From: an uncultured Roseobacter sp.
Lineage (GTDB): Bacteria; Pseudomonadota; Alphaproteobacteria; Rhodobacterales; Rhodobacteraceae
DNA length: 64,000 bases
Assembly: GCA_947488305.1 (NCBI GenBank)
Contig: CANKZM010000005.1
Coordinates: 434,001 to 498,000, forward strand
Direction of reading: 5' to 3'
The position numbers and the translations under genes were made by a program. Every line of letters begins with the position of its first letter. Positions within the stretch are counted from its first letter, which is position 1. The notes beneath the pieces were generated by a model. It saw only the letters and a list, made by a program, of their open reading frames with translations, was not told where the DNA came from and searched no databases. Of the stretch, positions 43,256 through 53,330 are shown in pieces.

Positions 43256-44157
43256 TCAGCCTCACTATGGCCGAGGCCTTTGCAGCCTATGAGGCCTCGC
43301 GCGCACGGATGCCGAAAGCCGCAACTGATAAGCCCCCTCCTCAACACATCGGTTCACTAAAGGACATTGCAGATCAGTTTGACGTTTTCTTTCTTGACGC
43401 CTTTGGTGTGCTGAACATCGGGGAAACACCAATAGCAGGTGTTCCTGAACGGGTGCGGGATCTCAAGAACGCCGGCAAACGCATCTTTGTCCTGTCAAAC
43501 GCGGCCAGCGTGCCACGTGCGGCATTACTGACAAAATACAATCAACTCGGGTACGACTTCAAAGCAAGTGACATTGTTACAAGCCGCATGGCGGCAATCG
43601 CCGGCATGAAAACCGCGCCTGATTTGCATTGGGGTGTCATGGGGCTCGCCGAAGTACCAATGACCGATTTTGGCCCTCTGAACTGGCAGCTTCTGGGGGA
43701 CGACCCCGAACAATATGACCGTTCTGAGGGGTTCTTGCTTGTAGGCAGTGGTGATTGGACCGAACGGAGACAAGCATTACTCGAACGTTCATTGGAAAAC
43801 GCCCCTCGCCCGGTTCGAATTGCAAATCCTGACATTATCGCCCCACGAGAGAACGGGTTCACGACTGAGCCCGGCTATTACGCGCACAGGGTCGCACAGC
43901 AAACGGAAGCCAAGCTGGAGTTTTTCGGTAAGCCCTTCCCTTCCATCTATGAGCTCGCCTTTGATCTATTGGAGGCACCGGATCGCTCTCGCATCGTCAT
44001 GGTTGGTGACAGCTTGCATACGGATGTTTTGGGCGCGCAGAATGCTGGCATTTCATCGGTACTGATCTCGGATTTCGGGTTTCTTGCGGGTCAGGACGCT
44101 AGCAAAGCGATCCGGCGTTCAGGGATCGTTCCTGATTTCATCGCGCCTAGACCCTGA
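43252..44157 (+). CDS. HAD-superfamily hydrolase (NagD-like, class IIA)
   Basis: 301 residues from ATG 43252 (ATGA overlap). Motif I is F-F-L-D-A-F-G-V-L, motif II F-V-L-S-N-A, motif III lysine in F-F-G-K-P-F-P, and motif IV V-G-D-S-L-H-T-D-V-L-G-A. The cap is of the large C2 type as in NagD and phosphoglycolate phosphatases. As last gene of the importer operon it would dephosphorylate the imported compound. Substrate unknown. Confidence 0.9.
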   Translation: MISLTMAEAFAAYEASRARMPKAATDKPPPQHIGSLKDIADQFDVFFLDAFGVLNIGETPIAGVPERVRDLKNAGKRIFVLSNAASVPRAALLTKYNQLGYDFKASDIVTSRMAAIAGMKTAPDLHWGVMGLAEVPMTDFGPLNWQLLGDDPEQYDRSEGFLLVGSGDWTERRQALLERSLENAPRPVRIANPDIIAPRENGFTTEPGYYAHRVAQQTEAKLEFFGKPFPSIYELAFDLLEAPDRSRIVMVGDSLHTDVLGAQNAGISSVLISDFGFLAGQDASKAIRRSGIVPDFIAPRP

Positions 44158-44479
44158 AGTCGCGGTAAAACGTTCGAACCGACAAGTATCCGGGCAGAGG
44201 ATCATCGCAATAACAAGAAATCAGATTTTGGCTCGGGTGTTTGATCTTGGTCAAGGACGCAGTTTTTAAAGTGACTATTTTCTGTGCACGCAGTCAGGAG
44301 GGTAAGCGTGCAGAATTGTGGTCAAGTCTCCGTCTATTCCAGGTCGAATGGGACTTCTCTCGGGGCCAACCGATCCAAGACTATTGTCCTGCATGACGCG
44401 ATATCGACGCTGGCAATTTTCCCGGTTTTTTCAAATCCTGAAACGTCGCCTCATGCCTGACAAACTTGAGGCAGGTCAG
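44158..44479 (+). other. Region upstream of the nap operon, no firm gene
   Basis: About 320 bases without a confident gene. It contains the FNR-type box listed separately. A 50-codon frame from GTG 44308 to 44460 has a good ribosome binding site (CAGGAGGGTAAGC) but no recognisable product and no membrane segment, so it is not NapE; it may be chance. The napF frame also stays open back to 44318. Confidence 0.5.
44241..44254 (+). promoter_or_regulatory. FNR/DNR-type box upstream of nap
   Basis: TTGATCTTGGTCAA matches TTGAT-N4-GTCAA, the same form as the box before bchE. It lies about 225 bases before the napF start, so the transcript would have a long leader or start closer than expected. It suggests oxygen- or nitrogen-oxide-responsive control by a Crp/Fnr-family protein. 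Confidence 0.7.
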
Positions 44480-44968
44480 ATGGTTTCCAGAAGACGGCTG
44501 ATGTCGTCATCGCAGGAAATGTGCCGCCCGCCGTGGTCATCTGAGCGGTCCATTCGAGCAGGCTGCACATCCTGCGGGGATTGCATCTCGGCATGTCCCG
44601 AAGGGATTTTGGTCCCTGGGCCGGCAAAAACACCGGTAGTCAACTTCTTGCATGGTGAGTGCACGTTTTGCGCTGCCTGCGTCAACGTTTGTGAAGAAGA
44701 CGTATTCGCCTCGACAAGCACTACCCCCTGGTCACTGACCGCAAGACTTGAGGCATCATGCCTTTTGAACTCCGGCGTGGCCTGCCGCCTCTGCACGGAT
44801 GTGTGCGAGCCCGAGGCGTTAAAATTTGACCTTCGCGCGGGAACGGTCGGGGCCGTACACGTCAAGCAAGACGCCTGTACCGGGTGTGGGGCCTGCGTCG
44901 GCACCTGCCCGGTATCCGCGATCACCCTTTCCTCTTTCAACGCACACAGCTTGGAGCCAACCGAATGA
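44480..44968 (+). CDS. napF: NapF ferredoxin-type protein
   Basis: 162 residues from ATG 44480, where S-R-R-R-L begins, with GAGG upstream; the frame extends to 44318 without support. Four cysteine clusters bind [4Fe-4S] centres: C-T-S-C-G-D-C, C-T-F-C-A-A-C, C-R-L-C-T-D-V-C and C-T-G-C-G-A-C. NapF is cytoplasmic and helps maturation of NapA, probably its iron-sulfur centre. Overlaps napD by four bases. Confidence 0.9.
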   Translation: MVSRRRLMSSSQEMCRPPWSSERSIRAGCTSCGDCISACPEGILVPGPAKTPVVNFLHGECTFCAACVNVCEEDVFASTSTTPWSLTARLEASCLLNSGVACRLCTDVCEPEALKFDLRAGTVGAVHVKQDACTGCGACVGTCPVSAITLSSFNAHSLEPTE

Positions 44969-45258
44969 ACATTTGCGGATGTCTGATCCACATAGCACCC
45001 GGTCAAGAAATCACCGCTCGAGCCGCCATCGAGGCATTCGATGGGGCCGAAGTCCATGCTGCAAGCGAAGACGGCCGCTTTGTGGTTGTTGTCGAAGACA
45101 CGCCAGAGGCTCTGGCCTCCGAAACCATCATGTCTTTGCACCAGATACCCGGTGTCCTGTCACTCACATTGAATTTTCACCACTTTGAGGAGTTGTCGGA
45201 AAGCCGTCCGCATCTTTCCTCCGAACTCCAGCAAACCAGCCAGAGGGCCATCCTATGA
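44965..45258 (+). CDS. napD: NapD chaperone for NapA
   Basis: 97 residues from ATG 44965 (ATGA overlap). M-N-I-C-G-C-L-I-H near the start and the ferredoxin-like alpha/beta fold are those of NapD, the cytoplasmic chaperone that binds the NapA twin-arginine signal before export. Overlaps napA by four bases. Confidence 0.92.
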   Translation: MNICGCLIHIAPGQEITARAAIEAFDGAEVHAASEDGRFVVVVEDTPEALASETIMSLHQIPGVLSLTLNFHHFEELSESRPHLSSELQQTSQRAIL

Positions 45259-47750
45259 CCAAGTCTGAATCGCGCCGTACGTTTCTCAAGGCCACCGCAG
45301 CCGCTGCAACAGCGTCTGCCGCTGGCATTCCCTTAGCCAGCGGGGCCGCTACTTCCTCCCCTGCCCAAATGGCCGGCATCCGGTGGGACAAGGCCGCCTG
45401 TCGGTTCTGCGGTACCGGATGCTCGGTACTCGTGGGCACCAAGGAAGGCCGCGTTGTGGCAACCCAAGGCGACCCGGATGCCCCCGTCAATCGAGGTTTG
45501 AATTGTATCAAGGGCTACTTCCTCTCCAAGATCATGTACGGGCAGGACCGCCTGACTACTCCGCTCTTGCGCAAGACCAATGGCGAATATGACAAGAACG
45601 GAGAGTTCGAACCGGTCTCCTGGGACGAAGCATTCGATGTCATGGCCGCCAAATGGAAAGAGGCTCTGGCCAAGAAAGGGCCAACCAGTGTGGGCATGTT
45701 CGGTTCCGGCCAGTGGACAGTCTGGGAAGGTTATGCCGCCGCAAAACTGATGAAGGCGGGCCTGCGCACCAATAACATCGACCCGAATGCGCGTCACTGC
45801 ATGGCCTCTGCCGTGGTCGGTTTCATGCGGACCTTCGGGATCGACGAACCGATGGGCTGCTATGACGATCTGGAGCACGCTGATACCTTCGTGCTTTGGG
45901 GCTCAAACATGGCCGAAATGCACCCGATCCTCTGGTCGCGTCTGACCGATACACGCCTGACCAAACCCGGTACCGAGGTGCACGTCCTGTCAACATACAC
46001 GCACCGGTCCTTTGAGCTTGCGGATAACGGGATGATATTCACGCCGCAGACTGATCTGGCGATCTTGAACTACATCGCGAATTACATCATCCAGAACGGC
46101 GCGGTGAACGAAGATTTCGTCAGCAAACACGTGAATATCACCAAGACCGCGACAGATATTGGTTATGGTTTGCGCGACAACAACCCCTTGCAGGAAGCGG
46201 CCGCAAATCCGAACTCTGGAAAGCTCGAACCGATCAGCTTCGACGAATACGCGGCGGCGGTCTCGGAATACACGGTGGAGAAAGTTTCGGAACTCTCCGG
46301 CGTTCCCGCCGAGCAATTGGAACGGCTGGCTCAACAATACGCCGATCCGAACCGCAAGGTTATGAGTCTCTGGACCATGGGCTTCAACCAGCACACCCGT
46401 GGCTCATGGGTGAACTCGCTGATGTACAATGTGCACCTGCTGGTCGGCAAAATCTCGGAACCCGGCAATTCGCCCTTCTCACTGACTGGCCAGCCCTCCG
46501 CCTGCGGCACCGCGCGCGAGGTGGGCACCTTCGCCCACCGTCTGCCTGCGGACATGGTGGTGATGAACGACGAGCACCGCGAGATTTGCGAAACTGCCTG
46601 GAACATCCCGGCGGGGACAATCCCGCCGAAACCCGGCTTCCACGCGGTCCTGCAGCACCGCAAGCTGAAGGACGGCGATCTCAACGCCTACTGGGTTCAG
46701 TGCAACAACAACATGCAAGCCGCCCCCAACATGAACGAGGAAGGCTACCCGGGATACCGCAACCCCGAGAACTTCATCACCGTTTCAGATCCCTACCCGA
46801 CCGTGACCACCATGTCGGCAGACCTGATCCTGCCCACAGCGATGTGGGTCGAAAAAGAGGGTGCTTACGGCAATGCGGAACGGCGTACGCAGTTCTGGCG
46901 GCAGCAGGTGAAAGCACCGGGCGAAGCAAAATCAGACCTCTGGCAACTGATGGAATTCTCCAAACGGTTCACCGTCGAAGAGGCCTGGGGCGATGAACTG
47001 ATTGCCAAAAAACCGGAATTGGCAGGTAAAACACTCTACGAGGTGCTCTTTTCTGAAAGTGAGGTAGGCAAGTACCCGCTGTCCGAAACCGCCGAAGGTT
47101 TTGACAACGACGAGTCTGAGCACTTTGGGTTTTATGTCCAGAAGGGACTTTTCGAGGAATATGCCTCTTTTGGACGTGGCCACGCGCACGATCTGGCGGA
47201 CTTTGATGTCTATCACAATGCCCGTGGGCTGCGCTGGCCGGTCGTGGATGGCAAGGAAACGCTCTACCGCTTCCGCGAGGGCTATGATCCCTACGTACCC
47301 GAAGGCGCAGGCGTCAAATTCTACGGCAAACCGGACGGCAAGGCGAACATCATTTTTGCGCCTTTTGAGCCTGCCGCCGAAGAGCCGGACGAGGAATATG
47401 ATCTCTGGCTCTGCACCGGTCGGGTACTGGAACACTGGCATTCAGGTTCCATGACCCGCCGGGTACCAGAGTTGCACCGCGCCTACCCTTCTGCCGTCGT
47501 CTATATGCACCCGGAGGACGCCCGCGCACGTGGATTGCGTCGCGGTCAGGAAATCAGCATCGCGACACGTCGTGGCTATATGCTCAGCCGGGTCGAAACG
47601 AGAGGGCGCAACAAGGTGCCACAAGGGCTCGTGTTTGTGCCGTGGTTCGACGAAGGCCAGCTCATCAACAAGCTGACGCTCGACGCGACCTGCCCGCTCT
47701 CCAAGGAGACGGACTTCAAGAAATGTGCTTGTAAAGTCGAGCGCGCCTGA
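45255..47750 (+). CDS. napA: Periplasmic nitrate reductase, catalytic subunit
   Basis: 831 residues. Twin-arginine leader S-R-R-T-F-L-K; [4Fe-4S] cysteines Cys49, Cys52, Cys56 and Cys84; and the molybdenum-ligand cysteine in R-H-C-M-A-S. The length and the bis-MGD regions are normal for NapA. It reduces nitrate to nitrite in the periplasm with electrons from NapB/NapC or NapGH. The presence of NapF, G and H makes this the NapFDAGHBC form. Confidence 0.97.
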   Translation: MTKSESRRTFLKATAAAATASAAGIPLASGAATSSPAQMAGIRWDKAACRFCGTGCSVLVGTKEGRVVATQGDPDAPVNRGLNCIKGYFLSKIMYGQDRLTTPLLRKTNGEYDKNGEFEPVSWDEAFDVMAAKWKEALAKKGPTSVGMFGSGQWTVWEGYAAAKLMKAGLRTNNIDPNARHCMASAVVGFMRTFGIDEPMGCYDDLEHADTFVLWGSNMAEMHPILWSRLTDTRLTKPGTEVHVLSTYTHRSFELADNGMIFTPQTDLAILNYIANYIIQNGAVNEDFVSKHVNITKTATDIGYGLRDNNPLQEAAANPNSGKLEPISFDEYAAAVSEYTVEKVSELSGVPAEQLERLAQQYADPNRKVMSLWTMGFNQHTRGSWVNSLMYNVHLLVGKISEPGNSPFSLTGQPSACGTAREVGTFAHRLPADMVVMNDEHREICETAWNIPAGTIPPKPGFHAVLQHRKLKDGDLNAYWVQCNNNMQAAPNMNEEGYPGYRNPENFITVSDPYPTVTTMSADLILPTAMWVEKEGAYGNAERRTQFWRQQVKAPGEAKSDLWQLMEFSKRFTVEEAWGDELIAKKPELAGKTLYEVLFSESEVGKYPLSETAEGFDNDESEHFGFYVQKGLFEEYASFGRGHAHDLADFDVYHNARGLRWPVVDGKETLYRFREGYDPYVPEGAGVKFYGKPDGKANIIFAPFEPAAEEPDEEYDLWLCTGRVLEHWHSGSMTRRVPELHRAYPSAVVYMHPEDARARGLRRGQEISIATRRGYMLSRVETRGRNKVPQGLVFVPWFDEGQLINKLTLDATCPLSKETDFKKCACKVERA

Positions 47751-47773
47751 GCCCATAGGTCAGCCACGAGGTC

Positions 47774-48595
47774 ATGATGCCCGCAGCCGGATCCCCCCTA
47801 TCGACTGAGCGTCGCCGTTTCCTGACGGAGACGGCGCGCGCTGCGGGGGCCTGCGCCATTGCGGGATCTGCGCTCGCCTACCTGGCGCGGGATGCGCGGG
47901 CGCTTCCAGCAGAAGCCTTGCGCCCCCCGGGAGCGCTGCCCGAGGACCAGTTTACATCTGCCTGTATTCGCTGCGGCCTTTGTGTGCGCGATTGCCCCTA
48001 TGACACGTTGGAGCTGGCCGATTTGGGGGCGGATGGCCCTGCGACGGGCACGCCGTTCTTCACTGCCCGCAACGTTCCATGCGAGATGTGCGACGACATT
48101 CCATGTGTCGCTGCATGCCCCACGGGTGCGCTGGACCCCGGTCTGACCAACATCGACGACGCAAAAATGGGCGTGGCGGTTTTGGTCGATCAGGAAAATT
48201 GCCTCAACTTTCAAGGGTTGCGTTGCGATGTCTGTTACCGGGTTTGCCCTGTCATCGACGAAGCAATTTCCCTTGAGCCGCTGCACAACACCCGTTCCGG
48301 CCACCATGCGCTGTTTATTCCTACGGTTCATGCCGACCGATGCACTGGATGCGGCATGTGCGAAAAAAGCTGCGTCCTCCCGGAAGCCGCGATCAAGGTC
48401 CTTCCCGCGCGGCTCGCTCGGGCGGAGGCGGCGGATCACTACCGGAAAGGCTGGGAAGAAAAAGACGCGAACGGCGCACCACTGGTCGATGGCCTGATTG
48501 ACCTGCCAGACCGGCTGCCCGGTCCGGGCACGGATAACCTCGCTGCACCGGGCGGGTTTGAACCTGTCTTTCAGCTGCCGGAGGTCGCGCAATGA
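47774..48595 (+). CDS. napG: NapG ferredoxin-type protein
   Basis: 273 residues with a twin-arginine leader (S-T-E-R-R-R-F-L-T). Four [4Fe-4S] motifs follow: [24 protein letters not shown] and C-T-G-C-G-M-C. NapG is periplasmic and works with NapH to pass electrons from quinol toward NapC. A stop-to-start gap of 23 bases separates it from napA; its own stop overlaps napH. Confidence 0.95.
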   Translation: MMPAAGSPLSTERRRFLTETARAAGACAIAGSALAYLARDARALPAEALRPPGALPEDQFTSACIRCGLCVRDCPYDTLELADLGADGPATGTPFFTARNVPCEMCDDIPCVAACPTGALDPGLTNIDDAKMGVAVLVDQENCLNFQGLRCDVCYRVCPVIDEAISLEPLHNTRSGHHALFIPTVHADRCTGCGMCEKSCVLPEAAIKVLPARLARAEAADHYRKGWEEKDANGAPLVDGLIDLPDRLPGPGTDNLAAPGGFEPVFQLPEVAQ

Positions 48596-49497
48596 GCAAG
48601 CAGCATGCTCTCGTTGGGCAGGAGGCGATCGAAGTGAAAGGCTGGGTGGGTGCTCACCGCTTTTTGCTCTTGCGTCGCGCCAGTCAGTTTGGGTTCCTGT
48701 TGCTCTTTCTGCTGGGCCCATGGTTTGGCATCTGGATCGTCAAAGGCACACTGGCTGGATCCATGACGCTCGACGTCTTGCCGCTGACCGACCCGCTTGT
48801 GCTGCTCCAAAGCCTCGTCGCCGGCTACTGGCCTTCGCTTACAGCACTGCTGGGCGGTGGTATCGTTCTTGCGACCTATGCGTTGATCGGAGGCCGCATG
48901 TATTGCTCCTGGGTCTGTCCCATCAACCCGGTCACCGATGCCGCAAACTGGCTGCACCGTAAACTGGGTCTGCCAAAAGGGTGGCAACCCAAACGCAACA
49001 CGCGGCTTTGGATGCTGGCTGGCATTTTGATCGTTTCGGGCATCACGGGCACCATTGCGTGGGAAGTTGTTAACCCTGTGACAATGCTGCATCGCGGCTT
49101 GCTCTTTGGCATGGGCTTTACCTGGGCCCTGGTGATCGCAATCTTCCTGCTGGATACTTTTGTGTCGCGACACGGCTGGTGCGGTCACCTCTGCCCGGTT
49201 GGCGCCTTCTACGGAGCAATCGGTTCGAAAAGCCTGATGCGGGTCAGCGCGTCGGCACGATCAGCCTGCGACGACTGTATGGATTGCTATGCCGTTTGCC
49301 CCGAAAACCAGGTGATCTCGCCTGCTTTGAAGGGCAAACCGGGATCCTCCCAGCTTATCCTCGCACCGGACTGCACGAACTGCGGCCGCTGCATCGACGT
49401 CTGTGCTCAAGACGTCTTCCATTTTACCCATAGGTTCGACGAGAGAGTAGCCGAACCGTCCGACAAGACGCTTGCACCGGAGTCACAAACCGCCTGA
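48592..49497 (+). CDS. napH: NapH membrane ferredoxin-type quinol dehydrogenase
   Basis: 301 residues with about four membrane segments and the polyferredoxin NapH signature: C-S-W-V-C-P and C-G-H-L-C-P loops in the membrane part, then two [4Fe-4S] clusters (C-D-D-C-M-D-C and C-T-N-C-G-R-C). Takes electrons from menaquinol or ubiquinol and passes them to NapG. Starts inside the napG stop (ATGA). Confidence 0.95.
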   Translation: MSKQHALVGQEAIEVKGWVGAHRFLLLRRASQFGFLLLFLLGPWFGIWIVKGTLAGSMTLDVLPLTDPLVLLQSLVAGYWPSLTALLGGGIVLATYALIGGRMYCSWVCPINPVTDAANWLHRKLGLPKGWQPKRNTRLWMLAGILIVSGITGTIAWEVVNPVTMLHRGLLFGMGFTWALVIAIFLLDTFVSRHGWCGHLCPVGAFYGAIGSKSLMRVSASARSACDDCMDCYAVCPENQVISPALKGKPGSSQLILAPDCTNCGRCIDVCAQDVFHFTHRFDERVAEPSDKTLAPESQTA

Positions 49498-49518
49498 GCG
49501 CGCATAAGGAGTTACGCG

Positions 49519-49956
49519 ATGAACAAGATGCTGAAACTGGGATTGGCGACAGTCATACCGGCAATTGCCGTAGGTGGGATTGTTCTGGCACAATCATTGT
49601 CTGTCACAACGCTCCGCGGGGCGGAGGTCGACGAACCGGTCGCGGTCGATCAGATCCATGGGCAGGTGCAGGGGCGGATGCAGCGGAACTACCGCCAACA
49701 ACCACCCTTGATCCCCCATTCTATCGAACAATACCAGATTGATTTGCGGACAAACCAATGCCTGTCCTGCCACGACTGGACCAAAGCTGGGGAGCGCAAT
49801 GCGCCTACGTTGTCGATGACGCACTATCTGGACCGCGATGGCAATGAGCTCGACCAGATCGCGGGTACTCGGTACTTCTGTAACCAGTGCCATGTTCCGC
49901 AAGCGGATGCGCCCGCACTGGTGAACAACCTTTTCCAACCATCCACCGGCAACTGA
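49519..49956 (+). CDS. napB: NapB diheme cytochrome c subunit
   Basis: 145 residues with a hydrophobic leader. Two haem motifs, C-L-S-C-H and C-N-Q-C-H, fit NapB, the small electron-transfer partner of NapA in the periplasm. AAGGAG precedes the start. Confidence 0.95.
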   Translation: MNKMLKLGLATVIPAIAVGGIVLAQSLSVTTLRGAEVDEPVAVDQIHGQVQGRMQRNYRQQPPLIPHSIEQYQIDLRTNQCLSCHDWTKAGERNAPTLSMTHYLDRDGNELDQIAGTRYFCNQCHVPQADAPALVNNLFQPSTGN

Positions 49957-49980
49957 TCCGGACAGCAGGGAGCATTTGAT

Positions 49981-50679
49981 ATGGCAAAATCGCCTGATGA
50001 TCGCGGAAGATTGCGTCGCCTGTGGGATTGGTTCTGGGGGCCGACGGCAGTTTTGAGCGTGGGGTTCACGTTACTCGCCGGATTTCTTGCCGGTATCATG
50101 TTCTGGGGTGGGTTCCACTGGACACTCGAAGCGACAAACTCCGAAGAGTTCTGCGTCGGGTGCCACACGATGGAAACCAATCTGGGCGAGTACCGCGAAA
50201 CCATCCACTACAACAACCACTCCGGCGTTCGCGCAATCTGTTCAGATTGCCATGTGCCGAAAGAATGGAACTTCAAGGTGAAGGCCAAGATCATGGCAGT
50301 CAAAGACGTCTACCATGAAGCTGTCGGTTCCATTTCAACCCCGGAGAAGTACGAAGACAGGCGCTTGCACATGGCGGAGGCCGTCTGGGCAAAGATGAAA
50401 AAGTCTGACAGCCGGGAGTGCAGAAACTGCCACGAGTTCGAATACATGGACTTCACCATTCAGGAGACGCGCGCAGCATCAGAACACCAACGCGCGATTG
50501 ACACAGGAATGACTTGTATCGACTGCCACCAGGGAATTGCCCACAAGCTGCCGGGCGGCTGGCAGGAAGCTTATGAAAAGATGCTCGATGATATTGACGC
50601 CCCACGCTTCGCGCCGGACGAGAACGTCATGCTCGACACGACTGAAACGAAACAATACCTCGACGGGGTTCGCAATTAA
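49981..50679 (+). CDS. napC: NapC tetraheme quinol dehydrogenase
   Basis: 232 residues with one N-terminal membrane anchor (about 20-45) and four haem motifs, C-V-G-C-H, C-S-D-C-H, C-R-N-C-H and C-I-D-C-H. It belongs to the NapC/NirT family and moves electrons from the quinol pool to NapB. It starts 24 bases after napB. Confidence 0.95.
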   Translation: MAKSPDDRGRLRRLWDWFWGPTAVLSVGFTLLAGFLAGIMFWGGFHWTLEATNSEEFCVGCHTMETNLGEYRETIHYNNHSGVRAICSDCHVPKEWNFKVKAKIMAVKDVYHEAVGSISTPEKYEDRRLHMAEAVWAKMKKSDSRECRNCHEFEYMDFTIQETRAASEHQRAIDTGMTCIDCHQGIAHKLPGGWQEAYEKMLDDIDAPRFAPDENVMLDTTETKQYLDGVRN

Positions 50680-50693
50680 CGGCGGGAAACCAA

Positions 50694-50951
50694 ATGCTTG
50701 AATTTCTAGGAACAATCGGTGGAAATATCCTGAGCCTGCCGGGCATCCTCGGCCTCGCTTTGGGCATGATGACCCGCAACGTCCTGCTTGCAGGTATCAT
50801 GGGTGGTTTGGTCGGCATTGCAGAAACACTCATCTTTGCAAAAATGTCGTTTGCAAACGTCGAACCCATCGAACTCATCGTGGCAATTGTCGTAGGCATT
50901 GCCGCTGGCTGCGTCGGATGCGCGATACGTCGAAAAGGCACAACGGTTTAA
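50694..50951 (+). CDS. Small glycine-rich membrane protein after napC
   Basis: 85 residues with two or three hydrophobic segments (L-G-T-I-G-G-N-I-L, M-M-T-R-N-V-L-L-A-G-I-M-G-G, L-I-V-A-I-V-V-G-I-A-A-G-C-V-G-C). The glycine-rich packing recalls small YeaQ/GlsB-like membrane proteins, but I do not recognise the family. It begins 14 bases after napC behind GGCGGGAAA, so it is probably the last gene of the nap transcript. Its role in nitrate reduction is unknown. Confidence 0.75.
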   Translation: MLEFLGTIGGNILSLPGILGLALGMMTRNVLLAGIMGGLVGIAETLIFAKMSFANVEPIELIVAIVVGIAAGCVGCAIRRKGTTV

Positions 50952-51008
50952 GAAGGTTGCACTATCAGGCCAACGCTGCCCCGGGCCAATGATCGAGAGT
51001 TAAGTACG

Positions 51009-51031
51009 GGCGCGCCACAAGAAGGCGCGCC
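51009..51031. terminator. GC-rich hairpin after the nap operon
   Basis: GGCGCGCC at 51009-51016 and again at 51024-51031 are self-complementary and can form an 8-base stem with a 7-base loop between convergent operons. No T-run follows, so a rho-independent terminator is only a tentative reading. Confidence 0.4.
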
Positions 51032-51069
51032 GGCAGGAGCAACTTACCAAATCGTCATGGGATCCAGCC

Positions 51070-51663
51070 TTAGATCGACTTGGTAAGCAGCAAGACATCT
51101 CCCGTGTAATAGGGCTGACAAGGGTGCGATCGAACTGGCGCGCGCTCCACGATTTCGAAACCGGTACGCAGGTAGAGCCTGACAGCGCCGGTGTTCTGCT
51201 CATAAACCTGAATGCTGAGTACCGAATACCCCGCGGTCCGCGCAAGTTCTTCGACTTCGGCCAAAAGTGTTGCGCCGATGCCTGCGCCTCGCGCGCCGGT
51301 ACGCACCGCAAGTGCATTCACGTACCACGTTCCAACCGAATGGGCCTCCAGCGCGACAAAAGGCGCAACAGGGGATGGGAGATCATCCAAGTCGTCGTCC
51401 GGCGCTGCATCGATTGGGTAGGTTAATGCCATACCCACCACGGCGTCGGAACGTTCCGCAACGATTGCGTTTCGATAGGAGAAGCCGCCACTGTCGCGCA
51501 ATGCGCGGCTAACCCCAACATCCAAGGGCGATTGATTGTCGCCCGCAGATTTAGCCCAGAGCCATGAAGGGATGCCCTCGCCAGCAATGTCTATCAGACG
51601 GGCTAGGTCCAATGCATCGTCACTGTTTGCGGGACGGATCATGTAGTCCATTGTGTCTTTCAT
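51070..51663 (-). CDS. GNAT-family N-acetyltransferase
   Basis: 197 residues. The acetyl-CoA motif A region reads V-N-A-L-A-V-R-T-G-A-R-G-A-G-I-G, the R-x-x-G-x-G/A signature of GNAT enzymes, and motif B includes Q-V-Y-E-Q-N-T-G-A-V-R-L-Y. The acceptor substrate is not visible. It converges on the nap operon from the right. Confidence 0.9.
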   Translation of the reverse strand: MKDTMDYMIRPANSDDALDLARLIDIAGEGIPSWLWAKSAGDNQSPLDVGVSRALRDSGGFSYRNAIVAERSDAVVGMALTYPIDAAPDDDLDDLPSPVAPFVALEAHSVGTWYVNALAVRTGARGAGIGATLLAEVEELARTAGYSVLSIQVYEQNTGAVRLYLRTGFEIVERAPVRSHPCQPYYTGDVLLLTKSI

Positions 51664-51757
51664 CGTTCATTCTTTCAGGTCGTCTTTGGAAATAATGAGT
51701 GCGGCAGTTGCTCGTAGCCGAGCGTGACAACAAACAACGGTGCCAACGTGCAGTGCG

Positions 51758-52159
51758 TCATAATGGCGGCGGGCTCGCATATTCTGTCGGCCCAACTGGG
51801 ACACCGGAGTCCCATTCGACGTCGTTTTGTTCGTCGCCAAGCCTTTCACCCAAAGCAGCGTCTTCAAACGCCACGGCTTGCGCCGGTTCGCTCGAGCGCA
51901 AGAAATTTGAATTGTTTGACGCCTTTTGCATGAGGCCGACCACCAACGTGCCATCGCAAACACAGCTTCCCAACGCGAGGTCAGGCACCGCAGAACGGCG
52001 ATCTTTGGGCTCAGGCGCGGGCATCGCTTTGTCACACAAACACGCTATGGTTGCAGTTTTGCGGGACTGTTCCTCAGTTACTGCGGTAGCCGTCGAAGTC
52101 TCAGCCATAGCATTGACCGCACAGCTGAGCGCAGTTGAGAGAATAAATATCCTAAACAA
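51758..52159 (-). CDS. Small exported hypothetical protein
   Basis: 133 residues if started at TTG 52159, which has AAAGGA six bases upstream and gives a clean signal peptide (L-F-R-I-F-I-L to A-M-A-E). The frame itself extends to 52237, into the end of the neighbouring methyltransferase gene. The mature part has three cysteines (C-L-C and C-V-C) and no recognisable domain. It could be a secreted or periplasmic protein, or chance coding; the leader and ribosome binding site are the main support. Confidence 0.5.
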   Translation of the reverse strand: MFRIFILSTALSCAVNAMAETSTATAVTEEQSRKTATIACLCDKAMPAPEPKDRRSAVPDLALGSCVCDGTLVVGLMQKASNNSNFLRSSEPAQAVAFEDAALGERLGDEQNDVEWDSGVPVGPTEYASPPPL

Positions 52160-52197
52160 TTGTTTTCCTTTCAAAAAAGTATGCGACTTAACTGGCG

Positions 52198-53142
52198 CTA
52201 AGCGACCGAACGGTGCCAGTCGTGCCCGGCGATGCAACCGACGTGGCGATGGTCAGTGCCGCAGCAGCCACCCAGCACTTTGATATTGGGAAGACGAGTG
52301 AGAAGCTCCGCGCTAAGCTGACCAAGCTCCGCCGGATCGCCGTCATCCAGAACGTCCGCCTCATCCAATTCTGCGTGACTCATCCGCGATGCATTGGAGC
52401 GGATACCCCCAATTCGCAGAGTCCAAGCGGCAGTCGTATCAAGCGCATCGCGGAAATGATCGGGGTGCGCACAATTGATCATGTAGTAGATTGGACCATT
52501 GTTTGTCTCTGCATCGACTTGGACAATTGCGTCACCGAGCGATTGGCCAGATGGCAAACGCCCATCCGTCTCCAACGTGAACGCGATCACGACAGGCACG
52601 TCGATTTCCTTGGCAGCCTGCACGATTCCAATGGCTTCATCCACATGTGTCAGGGTCATTGCGCTGATCATGTCTACGCCGGCTTTGCCCAAGGCATGAA
52701 TTTGCGGTGCATGGACCCGCAATGCCTCCTGCTTCGAGAGTACCGTATCAGGCGCATAAGCATCACCTGCGGGCCCAACCAAACCGTTGATCAGGATCGG
52801 ACAGTCTTCGGTTTCATGAAGTGCGCGCAGACCTGACACAAATGAAACCGCGCGCTCATTGGTCTCAATCACCTCGTTCTGTGTTTGCCCCAATGGGCCA
52901 GCCCAAGCGGTGCCGGCCCGCCATGTGGGGGCATCCAGAATGAATCCACGGCCACTGGACTTTGCAATCGCTATGAACCGCTCGAAATAGGTGGCCAAAT
53001 CCGAACGACCTTGGTCTGTATCCAACAACACCGCTGCCGAGAAACAGGGCAGATCATACCCCATGTCGAAAATCAGAAATGTCTCCATTCCCCCATCAGA
53101 AAGAAAAAAACGGGGCGTCTCAATAAGTCTTTGAATGCGCAT
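52198..53142 (-). CDS. Homocysteine S-methyltransferase-family protein
   Basis: 314 residues of the betaine-homocysteine/homocysteine methyltransferase fold: S-D-G-G-M-E-T near the start and zinc-binding cysteines in N-C-A-H and G-G-C-C-G-T. It probably transfers a methyl group from S-methylmethionine, betaine or dimethylsulfoniopropionate to homocysteine; marine relatives do so, but the donor is not visible. A divergent TetR regulator lies 188 bases away. Confidence 0.88.
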   Translation of the reverse strand: MRIQRLIETPRFFLSDGGMETFLIFDMGYDLPCFSAAVLLDTDQGRSDLATYFERFIAIAKSSGRGFILDAPTWRAGTAWAGPLGQTQNEVIETNERAVSFVSGLRALHETEDCPILINGLVGPAGDAYAPDTVLSKQEALRVHAPQIHALGKAGVDMISAMTLTHVDEAIGIVQAAKEIDVPVVIAFTLETDGRLPSGQSLGDAIVQVDAETNNGPIYYMINCAHPDHFRDALDTTAAWTLRIGGIRSNASRMSHAELDEADVLDDGDPAELGQLSAELLTRLPNIKVLGGCCGTDHRHVGCIAGHDWHRSVA

Positions 53143-53330
53143 AAAAGCTATCCTTGTGAGTTAATGCGAAAGGAGTAACCTTGATGCAGTACCAACCGAT
53201 AGTTGTCGCGTGGTCCGGTTGTGTAATTTGTCTTTTTGCTGTAATTTCATAGGCTAAGGGAATTATCGACGCCGGGTTCAGCAAATAATACAGCGTCAAC
53301 TGGACTCACAGTACAGTGGGGAATCTACCA

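Noticed and set aside
44318-44479. An N-terminal extension of napF by 54 codons.
   Set aside because: The extension has no NapF-like sequence and ATG 44480 starts at the expected S-R-R-R-L region with a ribosome binding site.
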